The notes: a model not told the origin generated them from the sequence alone. Counted from the stretch's first letter, positions 34,701 through 43,903 are shown. The stretch is 64,000 nucleotides of DNA from Anthonomus grandis grandis (GCF_022605725.1 NC_065546.1:29384227-29448226); one strand, 5' to 3'. A program made the numbers and translations.

Positions 34701-37554
34701 CAGAACTTTCAAATATTGATGAATGGAAACATGTTAGGACAAATAATAACTCGGCAGATATTATATCCCGAGGTTTAAGTCCAAAGGAATTAATAAATAG
34801 CAAAATTTGGTTTAATGGTCCAAAATTTCTTTATGACAAAATTAACCCGGATGTTACAAATAACATAGAAATAATTCTTGAAAACTTACCTGAAATTAAA
34901 CCAAATTCTTTATCATTAATTAATTGCCAAGAAAAAATTGAATCAAAAAATCATTTAAATATTTTTGAAAAATACTCTACATTATCCAAGCTGGTTAGAA
35001 TTGTTGCTTACCTTTTAAGATTCAAAAATCGTTGCTTAAATAAAAAACGTATAACAGAATCATTAAGTTCCGAAGAACTTAAAAACGCTGAATTAAGGTT
35101 AATAATATTATCTCAGTCTGAATCGTTTAAACAAGAAATTAGTGAACTAAATAAATTTAAATCAATTAAATTTAATCAAAGTAAGATTCTTAATCTAAAC
35201 CCTTTTATCGATGATCAAAATGTCTTAAGAGTAGGAGGAAGACTATCAAAGTCAGAACTAACTTATAATCAGCAACACCCCATAATTTTGCCAAGCAAAC
35301 ATAAACTCACTTATTTAATAATTTTAAATTTCCATCTTAAATATTTACATGTTGGAGTTCAGAATTTATTATCTATTATAAGGTTGACGTATTGGCCTGT
35401 AAATGGTAAAAACGCCGTAAAGCATGTTTTAAAATCTTGTATTCGATGTTATAGAGTAAATCCGAAACCGTGCAAGTTTTTAATGGGTGACTTACCTAAT
35501 AGCAGAGTAACGCCCAATCGACCATTTACTAATTGTGGCATCGATTATGCCGGGCCAATTTTAATTAGAGATGGAATTTTACGTCGGAGCAATAAGAAAG
35601 TTAAGACTTACATTTGCATATTTGTATGTTTCTCTACTCGCGCAACTCATATCGAGTTAGCAACTGACTTGACTTCTTCTAGCTTTTTGAACGTTTTAAA
35701 ACGATTTTGTTCGCGAAGAGGTAAACCCCTAAATATATATTCGGATAACGGATTAAATTTCGTGGGAGCTAATAACCATTTTATCGAATTGTATCGTCTT
35801 CTTAACGATGTTAAACATAAGGAAACTGTATCTAGATTCTTAAATGAAGATAAGATAAATTGGCATTTTTCTCCTGCGCGATCACCCCATATGGGAGGCC
35901 TCTGGGAACCGGCAGTAAAGTCGACCAAATTTCACCTCAAGCGTGTCTTAAGCGAATCTTCTTTAAGTTTTGAGGAGATGTATACCTTGCTCGTACAGAT
36001 TGAGGCATGCTCGAACTCGAGGCCGTTGACACCATTGTCAAATGATCCCCGAGATTTTATTTACCCTAACCCCCGCGCATTTCTTGATCGGGAGCTCCTT
36101 GGCGAGTCCTCCAGAAGAAGATGTCACGGACATGAAGACCACACGTTTAGATCGGTATCACCGACTTCAGCAGTTGAGGCAGCAGTTTTGGCAGCGTTGG
36201 TCCAAAGACTACCTCACCCAGATGCAGACACGCTCCAAGTGGCAGCACGACATTCATAATGACTTAAAAGTGGACTCTTTAGTTGTATTAATCGAAGACA
36301 ATACACCTCCATTAAAGTGGCCTATGGCTAGAGTGGTTGAACTGTTCCGAGGGTCTAATAATGTGGTGCGTGTAGTATCTTTAAAACTTCCTAATGGCAA
36401 TGTGATTAAGCGTGCTATTAACAAAGTGTGTTTATTGCCTATAGAAGTTTAATGTTCAGACTGTTCCCATTAGACTTCTATTTGTTGAAAAGAGACTTTT
36501 CAAGGCGGGCGGCATGTTCCAACTTGGAAAGACATTACAAGCCGACAACCTCGCTTTTTTACTTGTGACGACACCCAATCCGGGAGCGAGAAGGGTTGGT
36601 GGGAAGCGAGGTCCGAAGAAAGAAAGTGTGAGACAGAACGACTCAAGACACCGACGCATACGCGTATATTTTAAATTTCTTTGTAATTTTACGTTAATTT
36701 CTATTACCCAATATTAAGTAATTAGTTATATCTAAGGCCGATGTTCTTTGTACAGTTTACTTACATCGAATATATTCATTTGTTTTGTCAAGCTAAGTGT
36801 TTGACTGGTCCTTCAAATTACCGCAAGTCACAACAGGTACATTTCAGGCCTCTGAACTATATCGTCAATTAAAAAATGGCATATTAAAAATCCCGCCACC
36901 ATCTTATTTATCTCAAACAACAATAAAGGCGCCTTTTGTACTAATAAGTGACGAGGCATACCCACTCTTGCCTTTCCTCTTAAAACCTTTTGGTGGAAAA
37001 AATTTAAGTATTGAAGAGGAATGTTTTAATAAACGCTTATCTCGTGCTAGAAAATGTGTAGAATGTACGTTTGGTATAATTACTTCAAAATGGCGTATAC
37101 TCTCAAAATGCATTGAAACCAATATTACAACAGCAGACAATATTATTAAAGGTGTTTGCGTTTTACATAACACAATCATTGATAAGGAAGGTTTTGAAAG
37201 ACATCTTAGTGAAGTATCTATTGAAAATGGCTCAGAAAATGCCAGGAAAAAGACGACGGGAAGACCTCCAAATGAAGCAAAAAATATTCGCGATGTTTTT
37301 ATGACGTATTTTTCTCAGTATCCTTTATTATACAAAACCTAAATTAATCTTATTAAATAATAATACGGCAAAATAATGTTAAGAAATAATGGTGTAGTAA
37401 ACATGCTTCTTAAGTACTTACCATCTTGTTTCATTTCAGCGCTTATTTCCTTCCAGTATTTGTCAATCACATTGCGATTGCAATGTAATTTATCCCTCTT
37501 GTTACAAATAGCTGCCCTTTCAAAAACCGCAGCAATAAGTAGTTCCTTATCCAT
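28721..37554 (-). CDS. Harbinger 1 MADF/Myb-like partner protein, two exons
   Basis: Exon 1 37554-37422 (start MDKELLIAAVFERA; a longer start at 37572 is possible). Donor ATG/GTAAGT; exon 2 29541-28721 after TTTTTCAG. The lengths 133+821 give 317 residues in one frame. The MADF-like DNA-binding domain spans the junction: DKYWKEISAEMKQD joins SKIRKQWKYLRDQFSVELGK and SKWPYFEQLLFLKD. A Q/T/E-rich low-complexity repeat (QTEQTQETEQ) and a C-terminal region with basic residues follow. Family role: DNA binding and nuclear import for the transposase. Exon 2 lies inside the transposase intron and the transposase's second exon lies in this gene's intron, on the other strand. The 7.9-kb intron now contains a BEL/Pao element, so expression is doubtful although no coding lesion is seen. 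Confidence 0.85.
30084..30404 (+). repeat. 5' LTR of BEL/Pao copy 3
   Basis: Starts TGTTCCAACTTGG and ends GTCACAACA. TTTTGGTCCAATCGAGCGG just downstream is the probable primer-binding region. Confidence 0.96.
30896..32116 (+). pseudogene. BEL/Pao copy 3 gag
   Basis: About 400 codons from MPRKNRHQLDVSSADQ. The DUF1759-like core shows LPDLGLPKFYGKCEKWYSFW, LMYLKSCCQESALSLIENL and YWDALLIPIILQRLDERTK. The zinc knuckles begin with CVICNEPHYIYRCPQF and CSNCLRPDHH; the next knuckle (SGCKKCNRKHNTALH) is in another frame from 32119, so a one-base shift ends this frame at 32116. The 5' leader between LTR and ATG is about 490 bp. The rest of the frame is open. Confidence 0.9.
32119..33360 (+). pseudogene. 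BEL/Pao copy 3 knuckle, protease and RT start
   Basis: Frame 32119-32979 has the last zinc knuckle, a low-complexity N/Q-rich spacer and the protease with intact CTALLDSGSQSHLISQSL. A TAA at 32977-32979 interrupts an otherwise continuous frame, which goes on as DLPTLQETVFGWIVTGN to the 33049-33360 part (ENGKFVVKYPFKPN). It ends by frameshift near 33355, within an A-rich stretch. Confidence 0.88.
33365..36452 (+). pseudogene. BEL/Pao copy 3 RT, RNase H and integrase
   Basis: A frame of more than 890 codons holds: RT (KCRVVFDASAKTSTQVSLND, VLTADVKKMYRCI, NTVTYGTSSAPF, catalytic FYIDDLLISV), RNase H (IGFSDSSEKAYGACVYI, FTDSTIVLSWI, NNSADIISRGL) and integrase (zinc finger FHLKYLHVGVQNL with CIRCYRV, GIDYAGPI, NIYSDNGLNFVGA, GGLWEPAVKSTKFHLK). 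All three integrase acidic residues are present. A frameshift near 36040 moves the DUF5641 tail (LTPAHFLIGSSLASPPEEDV) to the frame 36042-36452; the remainder of the first frame to 36259 is out of phase. RT and integrase catalytic residues are intact. Confidence 0.92.
36515..36835 (+). repeat. 3' LTR of BEL/Pao copy 3
   Basis: Preceded by the purine-rich tract CAAGGCGGGCGGCA (36501-36514) that primes plus-strand synthesis. Same length and apparently same sequence as the 5' LTR. Confidence 0.96.
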
Positions 37555-37737
37555 GGCAACACACGTGGACACGCGTACGACAAGCGCGGAAATAAACTAA
37601 ATTTTAATTACTTTAAACGCTGGCTAGCAGGTTATCTGCGCGGACCTGCTTTAAACGGTTTCAACTGTGTATACGTTCATATAAACATTCGAAATAATTC
37701 TTAAAGCGATAAACGCGAGATGACGCGAGTCACCGGT

Positions 37738-37771
37738 AAGCGAGAATCTCGCGTCTACTCTGTGGGCACAC
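37738..37771 (-). repeat. Right TIR of Harbinger 1
   Basis: Mate of the left TIR; followed directly by the TAA duplication at 37772-37774. Confidence 0.95.
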
Positions 37772-38479
37772 TAATTCTTTGAATAGTTTATACATTTTCT
37801 TTATGTTTAGACTTTCTGGCAAATAAGTTTTACCTGAATCTTTAAGGCTATAATGACTCTGACGACTTTTAAAACTTTTGATATGGTTCTCAACCAGAGC
37901 TGCAGTGACCCTATTTAGCTGTCTGTGTTCCTTAGAATGCTAACCCCTTCCAGCCTCGTTGGTGACTCGAACTCTATACGAAAAACTAGCATCACGCCTC
38001 CTCTTCTTTCTTTCGAGGTCGTCTCTGTACCACGTGTCCTATAGTAACTAGCCCAGCCAGGTACATATTTTGTTCATCGTGGGATTGTAACTGGTTAAAG
38101 TAGCGTAATATCTCTTTTCTGTTATGTTCAGAGATTGAATCATAACACTTAAGTCGTTTGCAATGGCAAAGGGGACCAGCTCCATGTGTCGCAAGTCTTA
38201 ATTTTTTATTTACATCAGACATCCGACCAGTTTTTTTCCTTTTTTTTGGCTCACTATGAAGTTTATCACTTTCGTCTGAGCTTGACGTTACGGTATAGTC
38301 ACAAACACAAAGCTAAACAGATGATACAAAACTAACGAAATATATATATCGGCTGACTAGCCTGCTTTTTATCCAGTTGAAGTGTTTCTAAAGATACTTA
38401 CGATAATTATGAACTGAATGCTCCCAATATATCAAAAAACTTGACTTACCTGCTTTTTTCCCTCAACCCTTCACTTGTC

Positions 38480-39460
38480 TTTTTGACCACACTTGGATAC
38501 ATTTCACCTGTAAAAATGTAGTTGACAATATCTTAGAGAGGTTTTAATTAATGTCTATGATTATGTTTAATGGCCTCAGGAGTAATTAAATCATCTCCAC
38601 TTGCTCTATTGGTTTTCATGATATAGATTTATAATATCAATTAACTTGCATTAAAAGGACTGAAGTAAAAGGAATTTCAGTTTTTTCCTTTCCATATAAT
38701 TTGGTCTTCACTTTTTTATTTTACTTGCCAACCTTTGCCCTGTTTTACTTAAATAATTATTAAAATTTTCTATTTTAATAATTATTATATTTTCATCGAT
38801 AATCTTTTTTAATCAAGGTTTTTCGTTGTGTCAATATCACTTTCCAAGTCGTTTTTAGATCATTATTGCAGTTTTGAATCTTTGCTCTGTAGTAATGGTA
38901 GATTTCTATAGATTTTGTAGCTGTTAAGTAAATCTGTGTTATTTTAAGTTTGTTTTTTTCTCTCAGAGAAGTTAGTAGTCTCTGAGTGATACACGGCCTT
39001 ACTCTTATATTTTTACAACTAATTTTACAATTGTACAAAGTACATGTCTCAATCATATTTTGCAAAATAGTTACAAATTACAAAGTACAGGACTCGACAT
39101 CTGAATTGGCTAATATGTTATTCCTATCTAATTTGGATAGAAGGTCTTTTAACTTTCCATAGTCAATTTTTAGGATTGCGTTTTTTTTTAGTACAAAAAA
39201 CCCACATTCAACACCAATATTCAATAGAATGGGATACTGGTCTGTGAAATCTCTATTTAAAATAATGAATTTATTTCATTAAATATGCCACTTTTGCATT
39301 TAACAAACAAGTGGTCAACAGAGGTTGCCGAGTTCCCCTGTACTCTTGTGGGTGAATTTATCATACCAGAAAACCTAAAATAGCTTAAATAATTATTTAC
39401 AGTACCCCTATTAGTGTTTAAAATATCCAAATTTAGATCCTCAGTAAAAAAAAACAGGCC
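38480..39460 (-). pseudogene. LINE endonuclease end and EN-RT linker
   Basis: Endonuclease C-terminal motifs: DLNLDILNTNRGTVNNYL, FSGMINSPTRVQGNSATSVD then HLFVK, where the family has DFN..L..N and PTRV..S.T.IDHIF. The linker frame (39065-38793) includes RPCITQRLLTSLREKNKL and LKTTWKVI. Further on come FNNYLSKTGQRLASKIKK, NRASGDDLITPEAIKH and IFTGEMYPSVVKK, the start of the RT domain. Many stops. Confidence 0.8.
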
Positions 39461-39470
39461 TTAGGCTGGG

Positions 39471-40130
39471 CATACACATAACGGTTTACCGGAGAGGTTT
39501 CACCTGTTCAGGTAAACCCTAGCGTGTATGTCAGCGTTTGCAGGCAAAGGTACACAGGCGAAGCGACCTGAACAGGCTACCGTAGAAGAATGAAAAACAC
39601 AGAACACAAAGAGGAAAATAGAAAAAAACATAAATGGGGATTTGCGCGGTTGCGCCACGGGAAAGGTTCGGATCGCGTCCACTTTAGCGCTAGTAACACT
39701 GTCCCATTTTATTTTCTGTTTTCTATTTTGACTGACAGATGGCACCACTATATGCAAAAATGTGTGCTTACTTTTCGTTTCCTGGTAGTTGGCTGGGAAT
39801 TACAGAAAACCTTTAGAATTCATATTTTTGTGCGAGTTTATGATGTTTATCCGCATAATAGATTTTCTTTTTATGTGAATAGTGATTAGTTTCTTATTAT
39901 ATACTGTTGTGACAATTTGTGTTGTGTTTTATTATTAAAAAAACAAATTAACAGGACATTATAGAATAGATTATAGTGCTGTAACCTGTGGTAAGTTTCC
40001 AGATTAGGGTTGCAATTTACAAAACTATTATTATTTGTTTAATAAAGACCTAGTTTTCAGGTAAGATTCTATATACTCTCTTTTAATTTAATATTAAGGT
40101 TTTAAAATTTTAGTTTCTCTATAAATAATC
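39471..40130. other. Unassigned stretch with an imperfect palindrome
   Basis: Begins GGCTGGGCATACACATAACG at the edge of the LINE. 39474-39532 forms an imperfect hairpin: CATACAC..GGTTTACC on one arm, GGTAAACC..GTGTATG on the other. CCTGAACAGG recurs shortly after (39569). This resembles the end of a DNA transposon, but no matching far end was found. An open frame at 39590-39889 is unrecognised. Confidence 0.35.
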
Positions 40131-40205
40131 ATGTTTTCTACTGCTCCACAATCACCCCCAAAAAAGTGTCGTATAGCTGGGTGTCTGAATCAGGATGGTA
40201 AGAGG

Positions 40206-40271
40206 CATAGATGTAAATAGCTCCGCAGAGTGCGTAGAGTGCTCCGCAGTGCGGAGCTATTTACATCTGTG
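40206..40271. mobile_element. 66-bp hairpin mini-element with 8-bp duplication
   Basis: Inverted ends ATAGATGTAAATAGCTCCGC / GCGGAGCTATTTACATCTGT. The flanking GTAAGAGG at 40198-40205 and 40272-40279 is an 8-bp duplication. It interrupts the THAP exon at a glycine-lysine-arginine stretch. A related 78-bp copy is at 54452-54529. Confidence 0.8.
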
Positions 40272-40712
40272 GTAAGAGGCATAGATTTCCAAAAAAATGA
40301 TCCAGAAATATACAATGTATGGATTTTCCTTATTAATTAGCATTGTTTATCCTTGGAATAAATCTATAATCGTTTTTATGTTTGCGATTTTCACTTTGAA
40401 GAGTACTGCAAAGTGCCAACCAGTAAGAGAGGACTCAAAAGAGCAGCAATACCTACTCTTAACATTGAAGGTAAGTAAATGAATGAATTACCTATTAAAA
40501 GAATATCTATGTAAATCTTATTTAGTAAGATTTACATAATATATACTTATGTAAGTTATTTTATTATCTTATTTTTTTCCTTAAATTGTTGGCACAAATT
40601 GGTTGCAAATCTAAAATATAAACTCATATTTTTTTTTCAATGAACAGGGTTTTTCATATTGAATTTATTGGAATTAAAATTTCCACGTTTTACTTATATA
40701 TATCTACATATA

Positions 40713-40895
40713 CAGGGTGTCTCACGACGAATAAACGCGATCGATATCTCAGAAACTAATTTTTCAAAAATTTTGAAAATTTCGCAACATGGCACAGTCG
40801 ATGGGGGCACACAACTAAAATATTTTGACAGTTGTGACGTTTCCGGTTAGACCGGAAGTAGGTGTCAACTTCGTTATTTTAAATGGAACACCCTA
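40713..40895. mobile_element. Small mariner-like MITE (183 bp)
   Basis: Ends CAGGGTGTCTC and (reverse complement) TAGGGTGTTCC, flanked by TA on both sides (40711-40712 and 40896-40897). No coding capacity. It lies in the first intron of the THAP gene. Confidence 0.65.
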
Positions 40896-41912
40896 TATGT
40901 ATAATGATATTACTATTTTATTTTTTAAATAAAAAATTATGTTTTACTAGCAAAAGATCTTTCAAGTTCTTAAGTTCAGTCTTCTTACCACTGGGGGCTT
41001 TGGGTAAAAAACATCCACCATGAAAACTGTTTTTTTTTCCTTTTTATACTAATAAAACAGAATGCTGAGTTATTAAAAATAAATTTTTGATTATTGGGCA
41101 TTAAAGTATTTTATAAAAAAGTGAAAATTGCTTGTATCTTGTACTTAATATTACCTTTTGGCTGAGGGAACAAAATAATTTGATATTTTAAACCCCGCAT
41201 CTTCAACTGGGGGCTTACATAATACATACTTACCTCAAATTGTTGTTTCTGAGAGCAGCTTTTCAAATATTAAAGATAATGGATCTGTCTTTAGTTGATT
41301 TTAAAAAATATGAAAAGCTATAGATTTTAAACTTGAAAACAAATGATAAAGCATCAAGTAAGTACTTTATAAAAAAATGAGTCATATCTTTTTGGAGTGA
41401 TATGACTTAATCCTGAGTTTGAGATGTGGATTAAAACATTTAAAACAAAAAAATTTGGTTTAGGTATCAACTTTATATAGGGATTCATTAAATTATGTTA
41501 GGAGAGGTTCAAAATATCATATTAATTTTTGAGGCTTAAGCTTTAATAGAATCATTTTAATTTGCTTTAAAACATTTTTTTGCAAGATTTTTTATATATG
41601 TAGATCTTATTTATAAAAATAAATTAATTTTAACATCTTGATTTTCTGAGAGTAAAAATTATTTACATTAATTTATATCATCTGGGAAGCAACTTTATAT
41701 TTAAAGCAATATTTATTTTTTAGGGTATGGTGCTTATACAACTTATGCTGAGCTATTATTAAGCAATAAAGGACATATAATAAATGGCATATAATATATT
41801 ATGTAAAAGGTAAGATTTCTTCAAAATTCAGAATATAATATATTTATATACATTTTTGATATTTTCTGCATATTTTTTGTCGCTCCTTATATATGAAATG
41901 GCTTAAATATAT

Positions 41913-42903
41913 TGTAGCGAAATTCGGCAACACACTTTTATTGTCAACGTCAAAAGCACTAACCTAACTAGCCTTGACTATCGTTTAATTGTTTCCAAGG
42001 TAAAAACTGACTAAACAATTAAAACTGAATGAATTGTCACGAAGCGCGTCCTTTTTAAAACCCGATGGAACAGTTTCGAAATATTTAGATTTCAGTTCGT
42101 AAATAAGACCAAATACTGGGTCATCACACTGATCTTGGATTAAACTAGCTATATCCCACTCTTTAGAACTGTAAAGGCCAATACGATTACAAGTAAATAT
42201 CTCTGGATGCTGTTTTGATTCCTTTTTAAAACAATGTTGACATGTTTCAATACAGAGTCTTCTCGATAAAGCATCGGCATTTTGGTGATATGCGCCTTTC
42301 CTATGTTCTATTGTAAAGTCATACTCTTGTAATCGTTGAAGCCACCTTGCTATTTGTCCTTCCGGGTTTTTAAACTGAAACAGCCATTTCAACGAAGCAT
42401 GGTCGGTTCTAAGGATAAATCCTAAGGATAAAACACTTTTATTGTCAACGTCAAAAGCACTAACCTAACTCGCCTTGACTGTCGTTTAATTGTTTCCAAG
42501 GTAAAAACTGACTAAAAAATTAAAACTGAATGAATTGTCACGAAGCGCGTCCTTTTTAAAACCCGATGGAACAGTTTCGAAATATTTAGAATTATCTTCT
42601 TTGTTTTTGCCCAAAGAGACCAATAATTTTAGGAGAATACTGACAGTCAAAGCAAGCAAGTATACAAGATCTAGAAAATTAGAACTACAGGGATTTACAA
42701 TAATATAACCTAAATAACCTAAATTGGGGCCAAAATGGGGCTCTCGAACAAGATGAACTACTTAAAAACTAAACAATATAGATGAAAATAATAAACCAAA
42801 CGTAAGTAGAACCCTAAAGAAACCCTACGAATCAACTTTAACTACAGAATACTAATAAAATTGTACAAAAACTAGCAGAATAATTAACGTATTTACATTT
42901 TCA
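41913..42903 (-). mobile_element. Gypsy chimera: LTR piece, internal piece, LTR
   Basis: 41913-42090 matches the first part of the gypsy LTR at 10846. 42090-42392 is an internal fragment and 42430-42903 is a second, left-truncated LTR, all in the same orientation as the element at 7359-11276. Internal sequence from gag to RT and from integrase onward is missing. The joins at about 42090 and 42410-42430 are abrupt, so this copy arose by recombination or deletion. Confidence 0.75.
42090..42392 (-). pseudogene. Gypsy RNase H tail in the chimera
   Basis: Minus-strand frame reads MKWLFQFKNPEGQIARWLQR, EYDFTIEHRKGAYHQNADAL then SRR, the end of RNase H, and the linker SSKEWDIASLIQDQCDD. It supplies the ADALSRR signature missing from the copy at 7984-8290. 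The frame runs on into LTR sequence (KYFETVPSGFKKDALRD), which is not coding in the element. Confidence 0.85.
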
Positions 42904-43229
42904 TAATACTATGTTTTACATAATGATTATTAACTAATGATGACATTTAACGAATTAATGTTATAATTATTGAAATATTTATTTTTAAAATTAACGTTGA
43001 GAAGCGTCGACCATGCTTTTAAATTAATGCATTTTGATACTTAATTATGTTTCAATTAGATTTTGATTTTGTTTATATTTTAATTAAAACATTTTCATTT
43101 TACTTAACATTTGTTAAAATAACAAGTACTGCTTATTGCCTTTTCCCAAAAGTTTTTTTTAGCACTTCCCACCAAAATATTATTAGAGCTTCATATGTAT
43201 CTAAAAATATATAATAATTTTTTTTAAAG
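42904..43229. other. AT-rich intron sequence, no feature seen
   Basis: Lies between the gypsy chimera and exon 2 of the THAP gene. No frame, repeat or inverted repeat stands out. Confidence 0.4.
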
Positions 43230-43903
43230 GTTCCGTCGATGGGTCCATATGGTCTAAAGTTACTAATCTTTTAGAACCTATCAGCCAAACTAATGTAGTA
43301 GAAAATATCTTAGAGGTACCTATGGAAATAGCTGATGAGAAACCCTCATATGCTTTAAATCAAAAAGATATTATCGAAAATACCTCATCTTATATGGAAA
43401 TAATTGCTATAATAGAAAATTTCAAAAATCAAATAGATATTGAAAAAGTACCATTACAAATTGTACCTAATGCCTCAAGGAAAAAGGAATCTGCTAAGAA
43501 ACGTGAGTATACTTACATATGTATTTATTATATCTATTTTATATAATTCATTTATTATTATTATTATATTTATTTATTTTTTTCTCCTCACTAGTTCTTA
43601 TTCGTTTTTTTTAATGCCAATTTTATTGATATTCCTTTAAACAAATGCATTATTAGAATATTTAAAAAATATGTTTTTAGATCTTGAAAAAAGAAGGTTT
43701 TCATTAAAAAGTTTAAATGTTCATCGTTCCATTGAGTTGACACCAAAGGCCAAAAAATTATATACCAAATTAACATCTTGGAGGAGTGAAATATATGCAA
43801 TGGAAAAAAAATTAAATCTTACAAAGAGAGAATAGGTATTGCCGAAAAATATGTCAATTCCACAGATTTTAAAAACCTCTTAAAACATATTAATAGTCAT
43901 ACT

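Larger units (their letters stand above)
30084..36835 (+). mobile_element. BEL/Pao LTR retrotransposon, copy 3, with identical LTRs
   Basis: Two 321-bp LTRs (30084-30404, 36515-36835) look identical base for base and have TG...CA ends. The target duplication GGTAC is at 30079-30083 and 36836-36840. Gag, protease, RT, RNase H and integrase follow in order. The coding region has three frame changes (near 32115, 33355 and 36040) and one in-frame stop (32977-32979), which sits oddly with the identical LTRs. It is the innermost and youngest element of stack A. Confidence 0.97.
28224..37342 (+). pseudogene. Harbinger 1 transposase, frame preserved but split by BEL/Pao copy 3
   Basis: Exon 1 28224-28513 (start MSSSDDDFIATEF, donor AAG/GTAAGT). 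Exon 2 begins at 29712 after TTTGTTTCAG and continues to 30083, where the LTR element begins, then resumes at 36841 and stops at 37340-37342. Exon lengths 290+372+502 give 388 codons with no internal stop. DDE_Tnp_4 catalytic residues are all present: CIGAIDGKHV (D), LISDEAYPLLPF (D) and RKCVECTFGI (E). The enzyme would cut and paste the element with its MADF partner. Apart from the retrotransposon insertion (duplicated GGTAC) it looks undamaged, so the insertion probably inactivated a potentially functional gene. Confidence 0.93.
28072..37771 (+). mobile_element. PIF/Harbinger DNA transposon 1, split by BEL/Pao copy 3
   Basis: Terminal inverted repeats starting GTGTGCCCACAGAGTAGACG match perfectly over 34 bp (28072-28105 and 37738-37771). 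The flanking TAA (28069-28071 and 37772-37774) is the usual Harbinger 3-bp duplication. Removing the inner BEL/Pao leaves 2943 bp, the normal size for an autonomous element. It has the two genes expected: transposase on the plus strand and MADF/Myb-like protein on the minus strand. It inserted into the DUF7869-like gene. Confidence 0.96.
26866..38310 (-). pseudogene. DUF7869-like putative transposase, split by Harbinger 1
   Basis: Minus strand. First part 38310-37772: acidic/basic start (SSSDESDKLHSEPKKRKK), possible Met at 38222, a Cys-rich CHCKRLKC motif, EHNRKEILRYFNQLQSHDEQ and KTYLPESLNIKKMYKLFKE, with frameshifts near 38020-37990 and a stop near 37930. Second part 28068-27084: SYDTYRMIFNTKFNISFGYP, then an RNase-H-like core with EIFCDSAGRQNKNYTIF and FPIRGHSYLECDKNVG. 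A GT-AG intron (27083-26970) leads to a last exon (26969-26866) ending DLQSLMKFCSPSAVKFF. The reading passes cleanly from MYKLFKEL to RPAAVVSYD when the Harbinger is removed. An in-frame TAG lies near 27904. Function as a transposase is inferred from the flanking inverted repeats only. Confidence 0.65.
25728..38478 (-). mobile_element. TIR DNA transposon carrying a DUF7869-like gene
   Basis: Both ends carry the inverted repeat GGGAAAAAAGCAGGTAAGTC plus AA (25744 onward; reverse complement ending at 38462). It extends outward with about 14-16 less perfect bases sharing ACA..TGAAGG (to 25728 and 38478). Depending on which edge is real, the duplication is CT (2 bp) or TCA (3 bp). With the Harbinger (9703 bp including duplication) and truncated LINE (874 bp) removed, the native element is about 2.2 kb, filled by one gene. 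It interrupts a LINE. I know of no described DNA-transposon superfamily with this protein, but I cannot search. Confidence 0.7.
24785..39470 (-). mobile_element. CR1/jockey-like LINE, base of nested stack A
   Basis: Pieces of one minus-strand LINE lie on both sides of a large insertion. Right side: endonuclease end (39450-39240) and EN-RT linker (39065-38480). Left side: RT (25640-25365), C-terminal domain with GPKIYNMPYPLNIQ (25060-25000) and a 3' tail of AAATGAATAAATG repeats near 24785. The order is continuous on the minus strand, and the interruption at 25728-38478 is one inverted-repeat element. The join falls inside RT between EMYPSVVKK and VVPMF, where the family has a continuous sequence. 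All frames are decayed. Confidence 0.75.
40131..43900 (+). pseudogene. THAP-domain gene, broken, three exons
   Basis: Exon 1 (40131-40470, donor AAG/GTAAGT) starts MFSTAPQSPPKKCRIAGCLN, a THAP zinc finger; RHRFPKND, the VYPWNKS region and a VPTSKRGLKRAAIPTLN tail follow in shifted frames. A 66-bp hairpin element sits inside it at 40206-40271, and an extra A in the run near 40294 shifts the frame. Exon 2 (43230-43502) reads GSVDGSIWSKVTNLLEPISQ onward without stops. Exon 3 (from 43681) reads LNVHRSIELTPKAKKLYTKL, a coiled-coil-like region, and is broken by a frameshift near 43835. A large palindrome follows at 43904. Probably the 5' half of a P-type transposase. Confidence 0.65.
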
